From: Megamonas hypermegale
GTDB taxonomy: Bacteria; Bacillota; Negativicutes; Selenomonadales; Selenomonadaceae
Length of the DNA: 64,000 nt
NCBI RefSeq assembly: GCF_900187035.1
Contig: NZ_LT906446.1
Location: 62,001 to 126,000 of the forward strand
Direction of reading: 5' to 3'
The translations under genes were made by a program, and so were the position numbers. Shown here one piece after another: positions 36,362-45,091 of the stretch (position 1 is its first letter; the number at the start of each line of letters is the position of its first letter). The notes beneath the pieces are model-generated. The model ran no database searches, was not told where the DNA came from, and was given only the letters and a program-made list of their open reading frames with translations.

Positions 36362-36484
36362 TTTACATTAGATAACAATTTTTACAATTCCTTTACATAT
36401 AAATATAAATGTAAATTTGAGCGTGATTTTTTATTTTAAATTTTACATAACTGTCATTGTAACTTTACATTGCTTCGCTATACT
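36362..36484 (+). promoter_or_regulatory. Pho boxes and promoter of pstS
   Basis: TTTACA occurs at 36362, 36381, 36392, 36442 and 36464, with the related ATAACA at 36372 and CTGTCA at 36451. Spacings are mostly near 9-11 bp or multiples, one turn apart on a helix face, as for PhoP/PhoB boxes. The last hexamer is 9 bp before TATACT (36479-36484), where a -35 would lie, as in Pho-activated promoters. This fits phosphate-starvation control of pstSCAB-phoU. Confidence 0.75.
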
Positions 36485-36535
36485 TAAACACAGAAATTAA
36501 ACAAGAACTTAAATTAAATCTGGGGAGGATTTAAA

Positions 36536-37420
36536 ATGAATTGGAAAAAGTTGGCGTCTCTTGGCGTCGTAGCAATGATGTCTTTAAGTATTTTAGGTTG
36601 TGGTAGCGATAGTGCATCAGACAAATCTGGTGGTGATAGCGCTTCTATTAGCGGTAGTGTAACAGGTTCTGGTTCTTCTGCATTATTACCACTTGCAAAA
36701 GATGCAGCTGACAAATTCAAAGAACTTCATCCAGAAGTTTCTATTACATTAAATGGTGGCGGTTCTGGTACAGGACTTAAACAAGTTGCTGATGGTTCCG
36801 TTGATATCGGTAACTCTGATGTAGCTGCTGATACTAAACTTGATAAAGCTGTAGCTGATGGCTTAGTTGACCATAAAGTATGCGTTGTAACTATGGCTCC
36901 AGTAATCAACAAAGATATTGCAGCTCAAGTAAAATCTTTAACAAAACAACAATTAACAGATATCTTCACTGCTAAAGTTACTAACTGGAAAGAAGTTGGC
37001 GGTCCAGATGAACCAATCGTTCTCGTAACTCGTCCTTCTACTTCTGGTACTCGTGCATTATTCAAAGAATTCGCTTTAGGCGGTGCTGAAGAAGCTTCTA
37101 ATAAATCCTTAGAAACTGATGACTCTGGTACTCTTTTACAGAGCATTAAAGACAATAAAGGTGCAATCGGTTATGTAGCATTATCCTATCTCGTAAACAA
37201 CAAAGATGTTGCTACTGTTGCTGTTGATGGTGTTGAACCTACTTTGGAAAATACTTACAATGGTACTTATCCAATCTGGGGTTATGAACATATGTATACT
37301 AAAGGTGAACCAACTGGTGCTGTAAAAGCTTTCCTCGATTTCATCATGTCTGACGAATACGGTAAAGCTATCGAAGCTCAGGGTTATGGTGTAACTAGCA
37401 AAATGCAGGTTCAAAGATAA
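36536..37420 (+). CDS. pstS: Phosphate-binding lipoprotein PstS
   Basis: This 294-residue periplasmic or surface lipoprotein captures phosphate for PstCAB. The signal peptide ends in lipobox LSILGC (Cys 22). The mature part begins with a Ser/Gly-rich linker then VTGSGSSALLPLAKDAADKF and contains SGTGLKQVADGSVDIGNSD and RPSTSGTRALFKEFALGG, all PstS phosphate-contact regions. RBS is GGGGAGGA. A terminator follows, so PstS is probably made in excess over the transporter. Confidence 0.95.
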   Translation: MNWKKLASLGVVAMMSLSILGCGSDSASDKSGGDSASISGSVTGSGSSALLPLAKDAADKFKELHPEVSITLNGGGSGTGLKQVADGSVDIGNSDVAADTKLDKAVADGLVDHKVCVVTMAPVINKDIAAQVKSLTKQQLTDIFTAKVTNWKEVGGPDEPIVLVTRPSTSGTRALFKEFALGGAEEASNKSLETDDSGTLLQSIKDNKGAIGYVALSYLVNNKDVATVAVDGVEPTLENTYNGTYPIWGYEHMYTKGEPTGAVKAFLDFIMSDEYGKAIEAQGYGVTSKMQVQR

Positions 37421-37431
37421 TCTTTAAAAAA

Positions 37432-37466
37432 TGAAAAAAGGCGATTTCGTTTTCGCCTTTTTTTTA
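37432..37466 (+). terminator. Partial terminator between pstS and pstC
   Basis: AAAAGGCGA and TCGCCTTTT form a 9-bp stem with a T-run, only 15-30 nt after pstS. It sits inside the operon and would reduce pstC expression relative to pstS. Confidence 0.8.
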
Positions 37467-37494
37467 TTCGTGAATTTGACGAAAGGGTGTTTTC

Positions 37495-38412
37495 ATGGAA
37501 GCGACAAATACAGCAGCATACCGCCAAAATAATATTTGGCGCTGTATCATAACAGCATGTGGCTTGCTGATGATTATCATAACTATCGCTATTGGCGCAT
37601 TCTTGTGCTATAAAGGGTTAGGAACATTTACGATATATGACCACAGTATTGGTGAATTCTTATTTTCATCTGAATGGAAACCAGCTGATAATGCTACTGG
37701 TGGTGGTAGCGTCGGTGCAGCTGTATTTATTTTCGGTTCAATTGTAACTTGTGCTTTAGCACTCGTTATAGCAACGCCATTTTCTTTGGCAAGTGCAATT
37801 TTCATGGTCGAAATATCACCGGGACTTGGTCGAAAAATTTTACAGCCAGCTGTTGAAATTTTTGTAGGTATTCCTTCAGTTGTATACGGCTGGATTGGTC
37901 TTACAATCTTAGTTCCATTTATCAAAGATTTATTTGATTTACAATTTGGTTTTTCTGTACTAGCAGCAGGTATCGTACTTGCCGTAATGATTTATCCAAC
38001 AATAACAAGTTTATCTGCTGATGCACTTAGAAGTATTTCTAATTCTTCTCGTCAAGCTTCTTATGGGCTTGGTGCTACTCGCTGGCAGACAATCAGTAAA
38101 GTAGTTGTTCCAGCCGCTATTTCTGGTATTATGACTGCAATTGTACTCGGTCTTGCACGTGCTTTTGGTGAAGCACTCGCAGTTGCAATGGTTATTGGTA
38201 AAATGAAAGCCTTTCCTGAATCTATTTTATCCCCAACAAGTAACCTTACCGCAGCAATTGCCTCTGATATGGGAGGTGCGATGGAAGGTAGCGAATATAA
38301 TTTAGCGTTATGGTCCATGGCACTGCTCCTATTTATAGTTTCTTTGTTATTTATCTTCGTTATCCATTATATTTCAGCTAAATCGGCTGAAGCTCAAGGA
38401 GGTAAAAAATAA
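37495..38412 (+). CDS. pstC: Phosphate ABC permease PstC
   Basis: This 305-residue inner-membrane protein has six helices. It has IFVGIPSVVYGWIGL, and the cytoplasmic EAA loop (ALRSISNSSRQASYGLGATRWQTISKVVVPAAISGIM) with the ATPase-coupling Gly. FGEALAVAMVIG follows. It pairs with PstA. RBS GAAAGGGTG. Its TAA stop shares one base with the pstA ATG. Confidence 0.94.
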   Translation: MEATNTAAYRQNNIWRCIITACGLLMIIITIAIGAFLCYKGLGTFTIYDHSIGEFLFSSEWKPADNATGGGSVGAAVFIFGSIVTCALALVIATPFSLASAIFMVEISPGLGRKILQPAVEIFVGIPSVVYGWIGLTILVPFIKDLFDLQFGFSVLAAGIVLAVMIYPTITSLSADALRSISNSSRQASYGLGATRWQTISKVVVPAAISGIMTAIVLGLARAFGEALAVAMVIGKMKAFPESILSPTSNLTAAIASDMGGAMEGSEYNLALWSMALLLFIVSLLFIFVIHYISAKSAEAQGGKK

Positions 38413-39290
38413 TGACAACAGTACAAAGAGCCAAGATGATGGATAAATTTATGACCGGCGTATTTTATGTTGTTGCTGGTTTCTTCCTCCTATTATTATT
38501 GGCATTTACTTTATACGTATTGATACAGGGTTTTGGTAATTTTACGCCAGATATGTTTTCTTTCTCGCGTAATGGTATAGGTAATCTGTTCTTCAACACA
38601 ATATATTTAGTATTTTTATCTTTATTGATAAGCGTTCCACTTGGCGTTGCAGCTGGTACATATATGGCAGAATATGCTAAACCAGGTAAAGTTACTAAAT
38701 CAATCCGCATGTGTATTGAAACATTGTCTTCTCTTCCATCTATCGTAGTTGGTTTGTTTGGTTATCTCGTATTTATCGTAATGACTCATTCTCAATGGAA
38801 TTTATTTGCTGGTGCTCTTGCAGTTTCTATCTTGAGTTTACCTCTCATCACGACTGTAACAGAAGATGCTTTAAAATCTTTGCCACCAGGATATAAAAGT
38901 GGTAGCTTGGGCATGGGAGCAACACTTTGGCAGACAATTTACCATGTAATGCTTCCAGCTTGTATGCCACGCATAATGACAGGCGTTATCTTAGCTGCTG
39001 GTCGTGGCTTCGGTGAAGCGGCAGCACTTTTGTACACAGCTGGTATGAGTACAGATATCGTTTGGACAAACTGGAATATTTTTTCACCGACATGCCCACT
39101 CAATCCATTTAGACCGGGTGAAACTTTAGCACTTAATATTTGGGCATCGCGTACAGAAGCGTTAGCTCCTAATGCAGCAGATATTGCTAATTTATCTTCA
39201 GCTATTTTGATGGTTATGGTATTTGCTTTTAGTTTAGGTGCTCGTTATTTGAGTAGTTATCTGGATAAAAAAGCAGGAGGAAAAAAATAA
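38412..39290 (+). CDS. pstA: Phosphate ABC permease PstA
   Basis: This 292-residue second half of the membrane pore. It has GVAAGTYMAEYAKPGK, ETLSSLPSIVVGLFGYLVF, and the coupling loop SLPPGYKSGSLGMGATLWQTIYHVMLPACMPRIMTG, all typical of PstA. Its start overlaps the pstC stop by one base (TAATG), and pstB follows within 1 nt. Confidence 0.95.
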   Translation: MTTVQRAKMMDKFMTGVFYVVAGFFLLLLLAFTLYVLIQGFGNFTPDMFSFSRNGIGNLFFNTIYLVFLSLLISVPLGVAAGTYMAEYAKPGKVTKSIRMCIETLSSLPSIVVGLFGYLVFIVMTHSQWNLFAGALAVSILSLPLITTVTEDALKSLPPGYKSGSLGMGATLWQTIYHVMLPACMPRIMTGVILAAGRGFGEAAALLYTAGMSTDIVWTNWNIFSPTCPLNPFRPGETLALNIWASRTEALAPNAADIANLSSAILMVMVFAFSLGARYLSSYLDKKAGGKK

Positions 39291-40046
39291 ATGACTGATT
39301 TTAAATTTGATGTAGAAAGCTTGGATTTGTATTATGGCAGTTTCAAAGCTTTAAAAGATATTAATATACAGATTAAAAAGAATGAGATTACAGCTTTAAT
39401 CGGCCCTTCCGGTTGTGGTAAATCTACTTTCTTAAAAACTTTAAATCGCATGAATGACCTCGTTGAAGGTTGTAAAGTTGAAGGCACTATTAAACTTGAT
39501 GGGCAGGATATATACAATGAACTTGACCCTATTACTTTGCGTCGCCGTGTAGGTATGGTATTCCAACAGCCAAATCCATTTCCAAAAAGCATTTATGATA
39601 ATGTAGCTTATGGTCCAAGAATTCATGGCATAAGCAAGAAAAGTAAACTTGATGAAATTGTAGAACGCAGTTTGCGCCAAGCAGCTATTTGGGACGAACT
39701 CAAAGACCGCTTAAATAAATCTGCTCTTGGTCTTTCTGGTGGTCAACAGCAACGTTTATGTATCGCTAGAACTCTTGCAGTACAGCCAGATGTAATCTTA
39801 ATGGACGAACCGACATCAGCACTTGACCCTATTTCTACAGGAAAAATTGAAGATTTAGCATTGGAATTAAAAAAAGATTATACAATTGTAATCGTAACAC
39901 ACAATATGCAGCAAGCCAGCCGTATTTCAGATAAAACAGCATTTTTCTTGCTCGGGGATTTAATTGAATTTGGCGATACAAAAGAATTATTTGCTAATCC
40001 TAAAAATCCAAAAACAGAAGAATATATTACAGGTCGATTTGGCTGA
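39291..40046 (+). CDS. pstB: Phosphate ABC ATPase PstB
   Basis: This 251-residue ATPase powering PstSCA. Walker A is [10 protein letters not shown]-loop [11 protein letters not shown], signature [13 protein letters not shown], Walker [14 protein letters not shown], and switch His in [13 protein letters not shown]. The end ([10 protein letters not shown]-like) is family standard. RBS GGAGGAAAAAAATAA precedes ATG, 21 nt before phoU. Confidence 0.97.
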   Translation: MTDFKFDVESLDLYYGSFKALKDINIQIKKNEITALIGPSGCGKSTFLKTLNRMNDLVEGCKVEGTIKLDGQDIYNELDPITLRRRVGMVFQQPNPFPKSIYDNVAYGPRIHGISKKSKLDEIVERSLRQAAIWDELKDRLNKSALGLSGGQQQRLCIARTLAVQPDVILMDEPTSALDPISTGKIEDLALELKKDYTIVIVTHNMQQASRISDKTAFFLLGDLIEFGDTKELFANPKNPKTEEYITGRFG

Positions 40047-40067
40047 TATAGTGGAGGTATTTTATAA

Positions 40068-40715
40068 ATGGCAATAAGAGTCAATTACACAAATGAACTT
40101 AATAGTCTTGTAAATGATGTGCGAGTTGTAGGTGCACAGCTTGAAGAAACATTCAATAAGGTTATTAAAAATTTAGATGATAAAGATGTAGCTTTAGCAA
40201 AGTCAATCAGAAAAGATGATAAAATCTTCAATGAAAAAGAACACAATATCATGCAAAAATGTTTGACTTTGGTATTAACTCAAGCTCCAGTTGCAACAGA
40301 TTGGCGTGAAATTGCTTCCATCATGGAAATGATTATAGACATTGAACGCATCGCCGACCACTGTAGTGATATTTCTAAATATACAGCTGTTTTATCAGAA
40401 CTTGAAGATGTTGAAATCCCAGATTATTTTGCTTCTATGATTGAAGCAACACGTGATATGCTCAAAGATTGTTTAGCTTGCTTTAGTGAAAATAATGCTG
40501 ATTTAGCTAAAAAAATCATAGAAAGAGATGAAGTAGTAGATAAATACTTCTCACGTTATCGTAAAGATACGATAGAATTGATAAAAGAAAATCCTGATAA
40601 TGCAGAACAGTATATTGATTATCTATTGATTGCAAAATATATAGAACGCATCGCAGACCATACAACAAATATTGCTGAATGGGTTATCTATATAGCTAAG
40701 AATGAATTAAAATAA
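40068..40715 (+). CDS. phoU: Phosphate-transport regulator PhoU
   Basis: This 215-residue all-helical protein of two three-helix bundles. Repeated metal-binding motifs are MEMIIDIERIADHCSDIS and LLIAKYIERIADHTTNIAEWV (E-x-x-R-x-x-D), one per half. PhoU turns off Pho signalling and restrains PstSCAB when phosphate is plentiful. Last gene of the pst operon. Confidence 0.95.
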   Translation: MAIRVNYTNELNSLVNDVRVVGAQLEETFNKVIKNLDDKDVALAKSIRKDDKIFNEKEHNIMQKCLTLVLTQAPVATDWREIASIMEMIIDIERIADHCSDISKYTAVLSELEDVEIPDYFASMIEATRDMLKDCLACFSENNADLAKKIIERDEVVDKYFSRYRKDTIELIKENPDNAEQYIDYLLIAKYIERIADHTTNIAEWVIYIAKNELK

Positions 40716-40731
40716 AAAATATCGTACGATA

Positions 40732-40777
40732 TGAAGAAGGAATATAGGCAAAAAGCGTGTATTCCTTCTTTTTTTAG
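40732..40777 (+). terminator. Terminator of the pst-phoU operon
   Basis: AAGAAGGAATA and TATTCCTTCTT form an 11-bp stem around a 15-nt loop, followed by TTTTTT. Confidence 0.88.
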
Positions 40778-40882
40778 ATAAAAACCTATTAATTTAATAT
40801 AAAAATAATAGTTATTAATGAGTTTTAATTGTGATATAATGTATGTGAAAAATTGAGTTCAAAATAGAAAGGATTGAGATTT

Positions 40883-41545
40883 ATGAACGAAACTTATGTT
40901 TATAAACCTACAAAGAAGATAGAAGAAATACTCAATGCTGTTACACATGGAATAGGTACAATCTTAGCCGTAATAGGGCTTATAGCTATGCTTTTTTATG
41001 GCTATGATAAAGGCGCATTGCATATGACAAGTATAATTGTCTACGGCGTTTCGATGATTTTACTCTATCTTGCGTCGACACTGTATCATAGTTTTAGTTT
41101 TTGCAGTCAAAAGGTGCAATCGGTATTTAAATGTATTGACCATTCTGCAATTTACTTATTGATTGCTGGAAACTATACACCTTTTGCCTTGATTGCACTT
41201 TATGGCACTTTGGGCTGGGCTGTGTTTGGCATAGTATGGGGACTTGCGATTGCTGGCGTTGTCTTTCAGATATTCTTCTACAATCGTTTTCGTGTTATAG
41301 GTACGATTTGTTATCTGGTGATGGGCTGGCTTGCAGTGACAATTGTAAAACCACTGCTTGATACATTATCGGTGGAAGCTATTTGGTGGCTTGTAATCGG
41401 CGGTGTATTTTATAGTATTGGCGCTATATTTTATTTAGTGCGCAAAATACCGTACAATCACGTTATCTGGCATGTATTCGTAATCTTGGGCAGTGTGGCA
41501 CATTTTATAACAATTTTTTGCTATGTATTGCCACTAGAATTATAA
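40883..41545 (+). CDS. Hemolysin III / PAQR-family membrane protein
   Basis: This 220-residue protein has seven transmembrane helices. Family motifs: EILNAVTHGIGTILA, SMILLYLASTLYHSF, VFKCIDHSAIYLLIAGNYTPFAL, and the end HVIWHVFVILGSVAHF. The conserved His, Ser and Asp form a metal site as in PAQR hydrolases. In bacteria the family is often named hemolysin III, but membrane-homeostasis roles are more likely. I chose ATG 40883; AAAGGA lies 9 nt upstream. Confidence 0.92.
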   Translation: MNETYVYKPTKKIEEILNAVTHGIGTILAVIGLIAMLFYGYDKGALHMTSIIVYGVSMILLYLASTLYHSFSFCSQKVQSVFKCIDHSAIYLLIAGNYTPFALIALYGTLGWAVFGIVWGLAIAGVVFQIFFYNRFRVIGTICYLVMGWLAVTIVKPLLDTLSVEAIWWLVIGGVFYSIGAIFYLVRKIPYNHVIWHVFVILGSVAHFITIFCYVLPLEL

Positions 41546-41564
41546 TGAATAAAATTTTATTAAG

Positions 41565-41597
41565 ACCTTGGGATTAATTTCCTAAGGTCTTTGCATT
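41565..41597 (+). terminator. Terminator after hemolysin III gene
   Basis: AAGACCTTGGG and CCTAAGGTCTT pair with one bulge/mismatch; a T-containing tail follows. The rest of the spacer to 41792 is AT-rich without a clear feature except the next gene's RBS (AAGGAGGG). Confidence 0.75.
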
Positions 41598-41792
41598 TTA
41601 ATAATAGAAATAGTATTTTCATGATTAAAACTTGATGTTTTGTCATAATATCAATTAATTTATTTTATTTATTAGATATGATAAGATTTTTATAAAATAT
41701 TTTTTAGTAAATTATTGATAAAATTTTTTAAAGGAAAAATCAGGAAATAAAGCTAATATAATAGTAGTGAATACTTTTAAGGAGGGATAATT

Positions 41793-42281
41793 ATGTCAGA
41801 AGAAAAATGGATTATGAATGAGGAAGAAATAGATAGAGAAGTTGAGTCCTTATGCCGTTGGGCAGCAGGTCGTGCGGGTGTAATTGTAGTTGCTCCAGTA
41901 GTGGGACAGATTGCTTTAGCTGCAAATGAAGTTTATTTAATTAAGCGTATTGCTAATTTATATGGTAAAAATTTTGATGAAGCAGCGAGTTGTGCATTCA
42001 TAAGTGCTTTAGGTGGCACATTTGTAGGCCAAAGTTTAGCAACGCTCATACCATTTCCACCACTTCAAATTCCAATTGGCATGGGTGTAACGTATGCAGT
42101 AGGTAAAGCAGCAAATGCTTGGATAAAAGATGGTATGCCAGATTTAGATGATTTTACAGATAAATATAAGGATATTTTTCAAAAAGCAAAAGATGATGCA
42201 AAATCAATGGTAGATATATTTAAGAAAGAACCGAATAAAGATAAGCCACTAGGTGATGAAAATAAGGATTTTAAATTTTAA
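41793..42281 (+). CDS. DUF697/YcjF-like small membrane-associated protein
   Basis: This 162-residue protein has an amphipathic helix, then two hydrophobic Gly/Ala-rich segments (GRAGVIVVAPVVGQIALA, residues 30-47, and SALGGTFVGQSLATLIPFPPLQIPIGMGV, 69-100), and a hydrophilic Lys/Asp-rich tail. The arrangement resembles the DUF697 domain found with or without a GTPase. Function is unknown. RBS is AAGGAGGG. It is 26 nt upstream of the serine dehydratase genes and may be in their transcript. Confidence 0.65.
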   Translation: MSEEKWIMNEEEIDREVESLCRWAAGRAGVIVVAPVVGQIALAANEVYLIKRIANLYGKNFDEAASCAFISALGGTFVGQSLATLIPFPPLQIPIGMGVTYAVGKAANAWIKDGMPDLDDFTDKYKDIFQKAKDDAKSMVDIFKKEPNKDKPLGDENKDFKF

Positions 42282-42307
42282 AATAAGTGTAGAGAGGATT
42301 TTATTTT

Positions 42308-42970
42308 ATGCGCAGTGCATTTGACATTATTGGACCGATTATGATAGGACCCTCTAGTTCACATACAGCAGGAGCTGTAAGACTAGGGCTTATGGCAAAA
42401 GAAATTTTAGTAGAACCTGTAAAATCTGTAGAAATAAAATTGCATGGCTCTTTTGCTCAAACGTATAAGGGCCATGGTACAGATAGAGCTTTAATTGCGG
42501 GTATTATGGGTTTTAAACCAGATGATGAAAGAATTAGAGATGCGTTACAGATTGCGACAGAAAATAATATAAAATACAGTTTTGAAAAAGTTAATTTAGA
42601 TGATGTGCATCCTAATACAGCTATTATAAAATTAACGGGAATATCTGGTCATGTTGTCAGCGTGCAAGGCGCTTCTATTGGCGGGGGAAATATTGTTATT
42701 TCATATATAAATGATTTTGAGGTAAATTTAAGTGGAAAATATCCATCACTCATTGTAGTACACAAAGATAGACCAGGTGTAATAAATGGCGTAACAGCGG
42801 CTTTAGCATTGTATAATATTAATATTGCTTATATGAAAGTATCGCGCAAAGAACGTGGTGCACAAGCACTTATGAATATTGAAGTGGATAATGCTGTTCC
42901 TGATGAAGCGATTGGTGTTTGTTCTACCCTTCCTGATGTAGAAAAAGTTTTACGAATTGATGCTATTTAA
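42308..42970 (+). CDS. sdaAB: L-serine dehydratase, iron-sulfur, beta subunit
   Basis: This 220-residue protein. The N-terminal half carries FDIIGPIMIGPSSSHTAGAVRLG, and the C-terminal half is an ACT domain (SLIVVHKDRPGVINGVTAALALYNINIAYM). With the alpha subunit it converts L-serine to pyruvate and ammonia. RBS AGAGAGGA. The alpha gene starts 14 nt later. Confidence 0.95.
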   Translation: MRSAFDIIGPIMIGPSSSHTAGAVRLGLMAKEILVEPVKSVEIKLHGSFAQTYKGHGTDRALIAGIMGFKPDDERIRDALQIATENNIKYSFEKVNLDDVHPNTAIIKLTGISGHVVSVQGASIGGGNIVISYINDFEVNLSGKYPSLIVVHKDRPGVINGVTAALALYNINIAYMKVSRKERGAQALMNIEVDNAVPDEAIGVCSTLPDVEKVLRIDAI

Positions 42971-42984
42971 TTGGAGTTGAAGAA

Positions 42985-43854
42985 ATGATAAATTTTTCCT
43001 GTATGAAGGATTTAGTTGATTTAGTAAAAACAGAGCAAAAATCTATTGCTGAAATAATTGTTGAATATGAAGCACAACACAGTCAAAAATCCATTGAAGA
43101 AGTCAATAAAAGTATGAGTGAAATTTGGCAAGTAATGAAAGAGTCTGCTTTTAATGGCGTCAATAATACGAAAAAATCTGTCAGTGGAATGGTTGGCGGT
43201 GATGCCAAAAAATTATTTATGTATGAACATGGATATTGTGGTGATTTTGTAAAAGATGCAGCTTCATATGCTGTAGCAGTAGCTGAAACGAATGCAGTAA
43301 TGGGGAAAATCGCCGCTTGTCCGACAGCAGGTTCATGCGGTATAGTACCGGGTGTATTGCTTGCGGCACAAAAGTATTATAAACATACAGATGAAAGAAT
43401 TTGTCAAAGTTTATTTACTGCAACAGGTATTGGCATGGTAATTGAAAATAATGCTGTGATTGCCGGCGCGCAAGGTGGCTGTCAAGCTGAATGTGGTTCA
43501 GCGGCGGGAATGGCGGCTGGTGCACTTGTTGATTTAGCTGGCGGTGATGCTGAGCAGATTGGAAATGCGGTAGCACTTGCTATAAAAAATTTATTGGGAC
43601 TAGCTTGTGACCCCGTAGCTGGACTTGTTGAAGTTCCATGTGTTAAACGCAATGGCTTTGCAGCAACAGTTGCAATTTTAGCGGCGGATATGTCTCTTTC
43701 AGGTATAAAATCTGTAATTCCTGTAGATGAAGTCATCGACGCTATGTATCGTATCGGTAAAATGATGCCAGAAGCTATTAGGGAAACGGCGCAAGGGGGA
43801 CTGGCTACGACATGTACTGGTCTTGCATTAAGAAAAAAGATATATGATGAATGA
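42985..43854 (+). CDS. sdaAA: L-serine dehydratase, iron-sulfur, alpha subunit
   Basis: This 289-residue catalytic subunit. It has the four-iron cluster cysteines (CPTAGSCGIVPG, GCQAECGSAAG, CDPVAGLVEVPCVKRNG) that bind serine at a unique iron, and SLFTATGIGMVIENNAVI. The reaction is oxygen-sensitive, in line with an anaerobe. RBS is TTGGAG. A clear terminator follows. Confidence 0.95.
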   Translation: MINFSCMKDLVDLVKTEQKSIAEIIVEYEAQHSQKSIEEVNKSMSEIWQVMKESAFNGVNNTKKSVSGMVGGDAKKLFMYEHGYCGDFVKDAASYAVAVAETNAVMGKIAACPTAGSCGIVPGVLLAAQKYYKHTDERICQSLFTATGIGMVIENNAVIAGAQGGCQAECGSAAGMAAGALVDLAGGDAEQIGNAVALAIKNLLGLACDPVAGLVEVPCVKRNGFAATVAILAADMSLSGIKSVIPVDEVIDAMYRIGKMMPEAIRETAQGGLATTCTGLALRKKIYDE

Positions 43855-43860
43855 TAAAAT

Positions 43861-43892
43861 AGGCACTTTCTTTTTTTAGAAAGTGCCTAAAA
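43861..43892 (+). terminator. Terminator after sdaAB-sdaAA
   Basis: TAGGCACTTTC and GAAAGTGCCTA form an 11-bp stem around a T-rich loop of 8 nt, with AT-rich tail. The classical T-run lies in the loop and not after it, so strength is moderate. Confidence 0.7.
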
Positions 43893-43935
43893 TAAATTGT
43901 AGATACATAATATTATTATATGAAGGAAAGCGATT

Positions 43936-44985
43936 ATGATAAAAAAATTTTTATTGATGTGCATTTGCTTTATGATGTGTTTAGCAAATTTTTCAGTTGG
44001 TTTTTGTGCTAGTAAAAATTCAGATACGAATAGAAAAATAAATCTTGTTTGGCAACCTGTACTAGATGATGAAAATGATTTATCACAGATTAAAAAATTA
44101 TCAGGGGTGAATATCGTATCCCCCTCATGGTTTGTGATAGAGAGAGCCGATGGACATATAAAGGATAATGGCGATTTTTTATATGCGCGTGATGTAAAAA
44201 AGAAAAATTATAAGATTTGGCCTTTGATAACGAACGATTTCAATGCGGAAATGACGCATAAATGGCTCAATGATAAAAAAGCGAGAGCATATATAATTAG
44301 ACAGCTTGTTTTTTATGCACAGCGATACCCGATTGATGGCTATAATTTCGATTTTGAAAATATTTATGATAAAGATAGAGAGGCTTTATCTTCTTTTATA
44401 GAAGAAGCTACAAGTGCACTTCATAAAGAAGGAATATTCGTTTCCATGGATATAACAGTAGCTTCAAATACACCGAATTGGTCAAGTTGCTATGACCGAG
44501 AAGTGCTGGGAAAAACGGTGGATTATCTCGTTTTAATGGCATATGATGAACACGGTAGATTATCTAAAACAGCAGGTTCAGTAGCTTCAATCGGTTGGGT
44601 AGAAAATGGTGTAAAAAATTTATTAGAGAAAGTGCCACCAGAAAAAATAATACTAGGTATACCGCTTTATATGCGTTTATGGGAACAAAGTGATGATGGA
44701 AAAGTATCAGCTTCAACGCTTAATATGATGCAGGCAAATAATTTAAAGAAAGAAAAAAATGTAAAAACCATATGGCTTCCAACACTTGGACAGAATTATT
44801 TTTCGTATAGAGAAAATGGCAAGACGTATCATGTTTGGCAAGAGGATAAAAAATCTTTGCAATTAAAAGTAGCATTGGTAAATAAATACAAATTAGCGGG
44901 CGTGGCTTCGTGGCGTAAAGGCTTTGAAACAAAAGATATTTGGCCGATGATAGACAAAGAATTAAAAAAGAAATATAATGATTGA
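43936..44985 (+). CDS. GH18-family glycosidase, secreted
   Basis: This 349-residue protein has a Cys-rich hydrophobic signal sequence (FLLMCICFMMCLANFSVGFCA). The TIM-barrel GH18 domain follows, with the catalytic DxxDxDxE motif as DGYNFDFENI near residue 136, preceded by VWQPVLDD and later LVLMAYDEHGRLS and ILGIPLYMRLW. It is close to the YaaH/LytE-linked branch lacking LysM domains. It likely cleaves beta-1,4 GlcNAc bonds in peptidoglycan or chitin-like glycan outside the cytoplasm. RBS GAAGGAAAG. Confidence 0.85.
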   Translation: MIKKFLLMCICFMMCLANFSVGFCASKNSDTNRKINLVWQPVLDDENDLSQIKKLSGVNIVSPSWFVIERADGHIKDNGDFLYARDVKKKNYKIWPLITNDFNAEMTHKWLNDKKARAYIIRQLVFYAQRYPIDGYNFDFENIYDKDREALSSFIEEATSALHKEGIFVSMDITVASNTPNWSSCYDREVLGKTVDYLVLMAYDEHGRLSKTAGSVASIGWVENGVKNLLEKVPPEKIILGIPLYMRLWEQSDDGKVSASTLNMMQANNLKKEKNVKTIWLPTLGQNYFSYRENGKTYHVWQEDKKSLQLKVALVNKYKLAGVASWRKGFETKDIWPMIDKELKKKYND

Positions 44986-45022
44986 GCATTAGCTTGATGA
45001 TAATATTTTTTATACGTATTGA

Positions 45023-45065
45023 TTTAGTGCAATATGAATAATTTTATGTATTTGTATTGCACTAA
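45023..45065. repeat. Widely spaced inverted repeat before the DMT gene
   Basis: TTAGTGCAATA and TATTGCACTAA are exact reverse complements about 32 bp apart centre to centre. A TATAAT lies just downstream (around 45076). It could be the GH18 terminator, but there is no T-run, so a pair of operator half-sites is equally possible. Confidence 0.45.
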
Positions 45066-45091
45066 TTAGATTAATTATAATAGAAAGGAAG

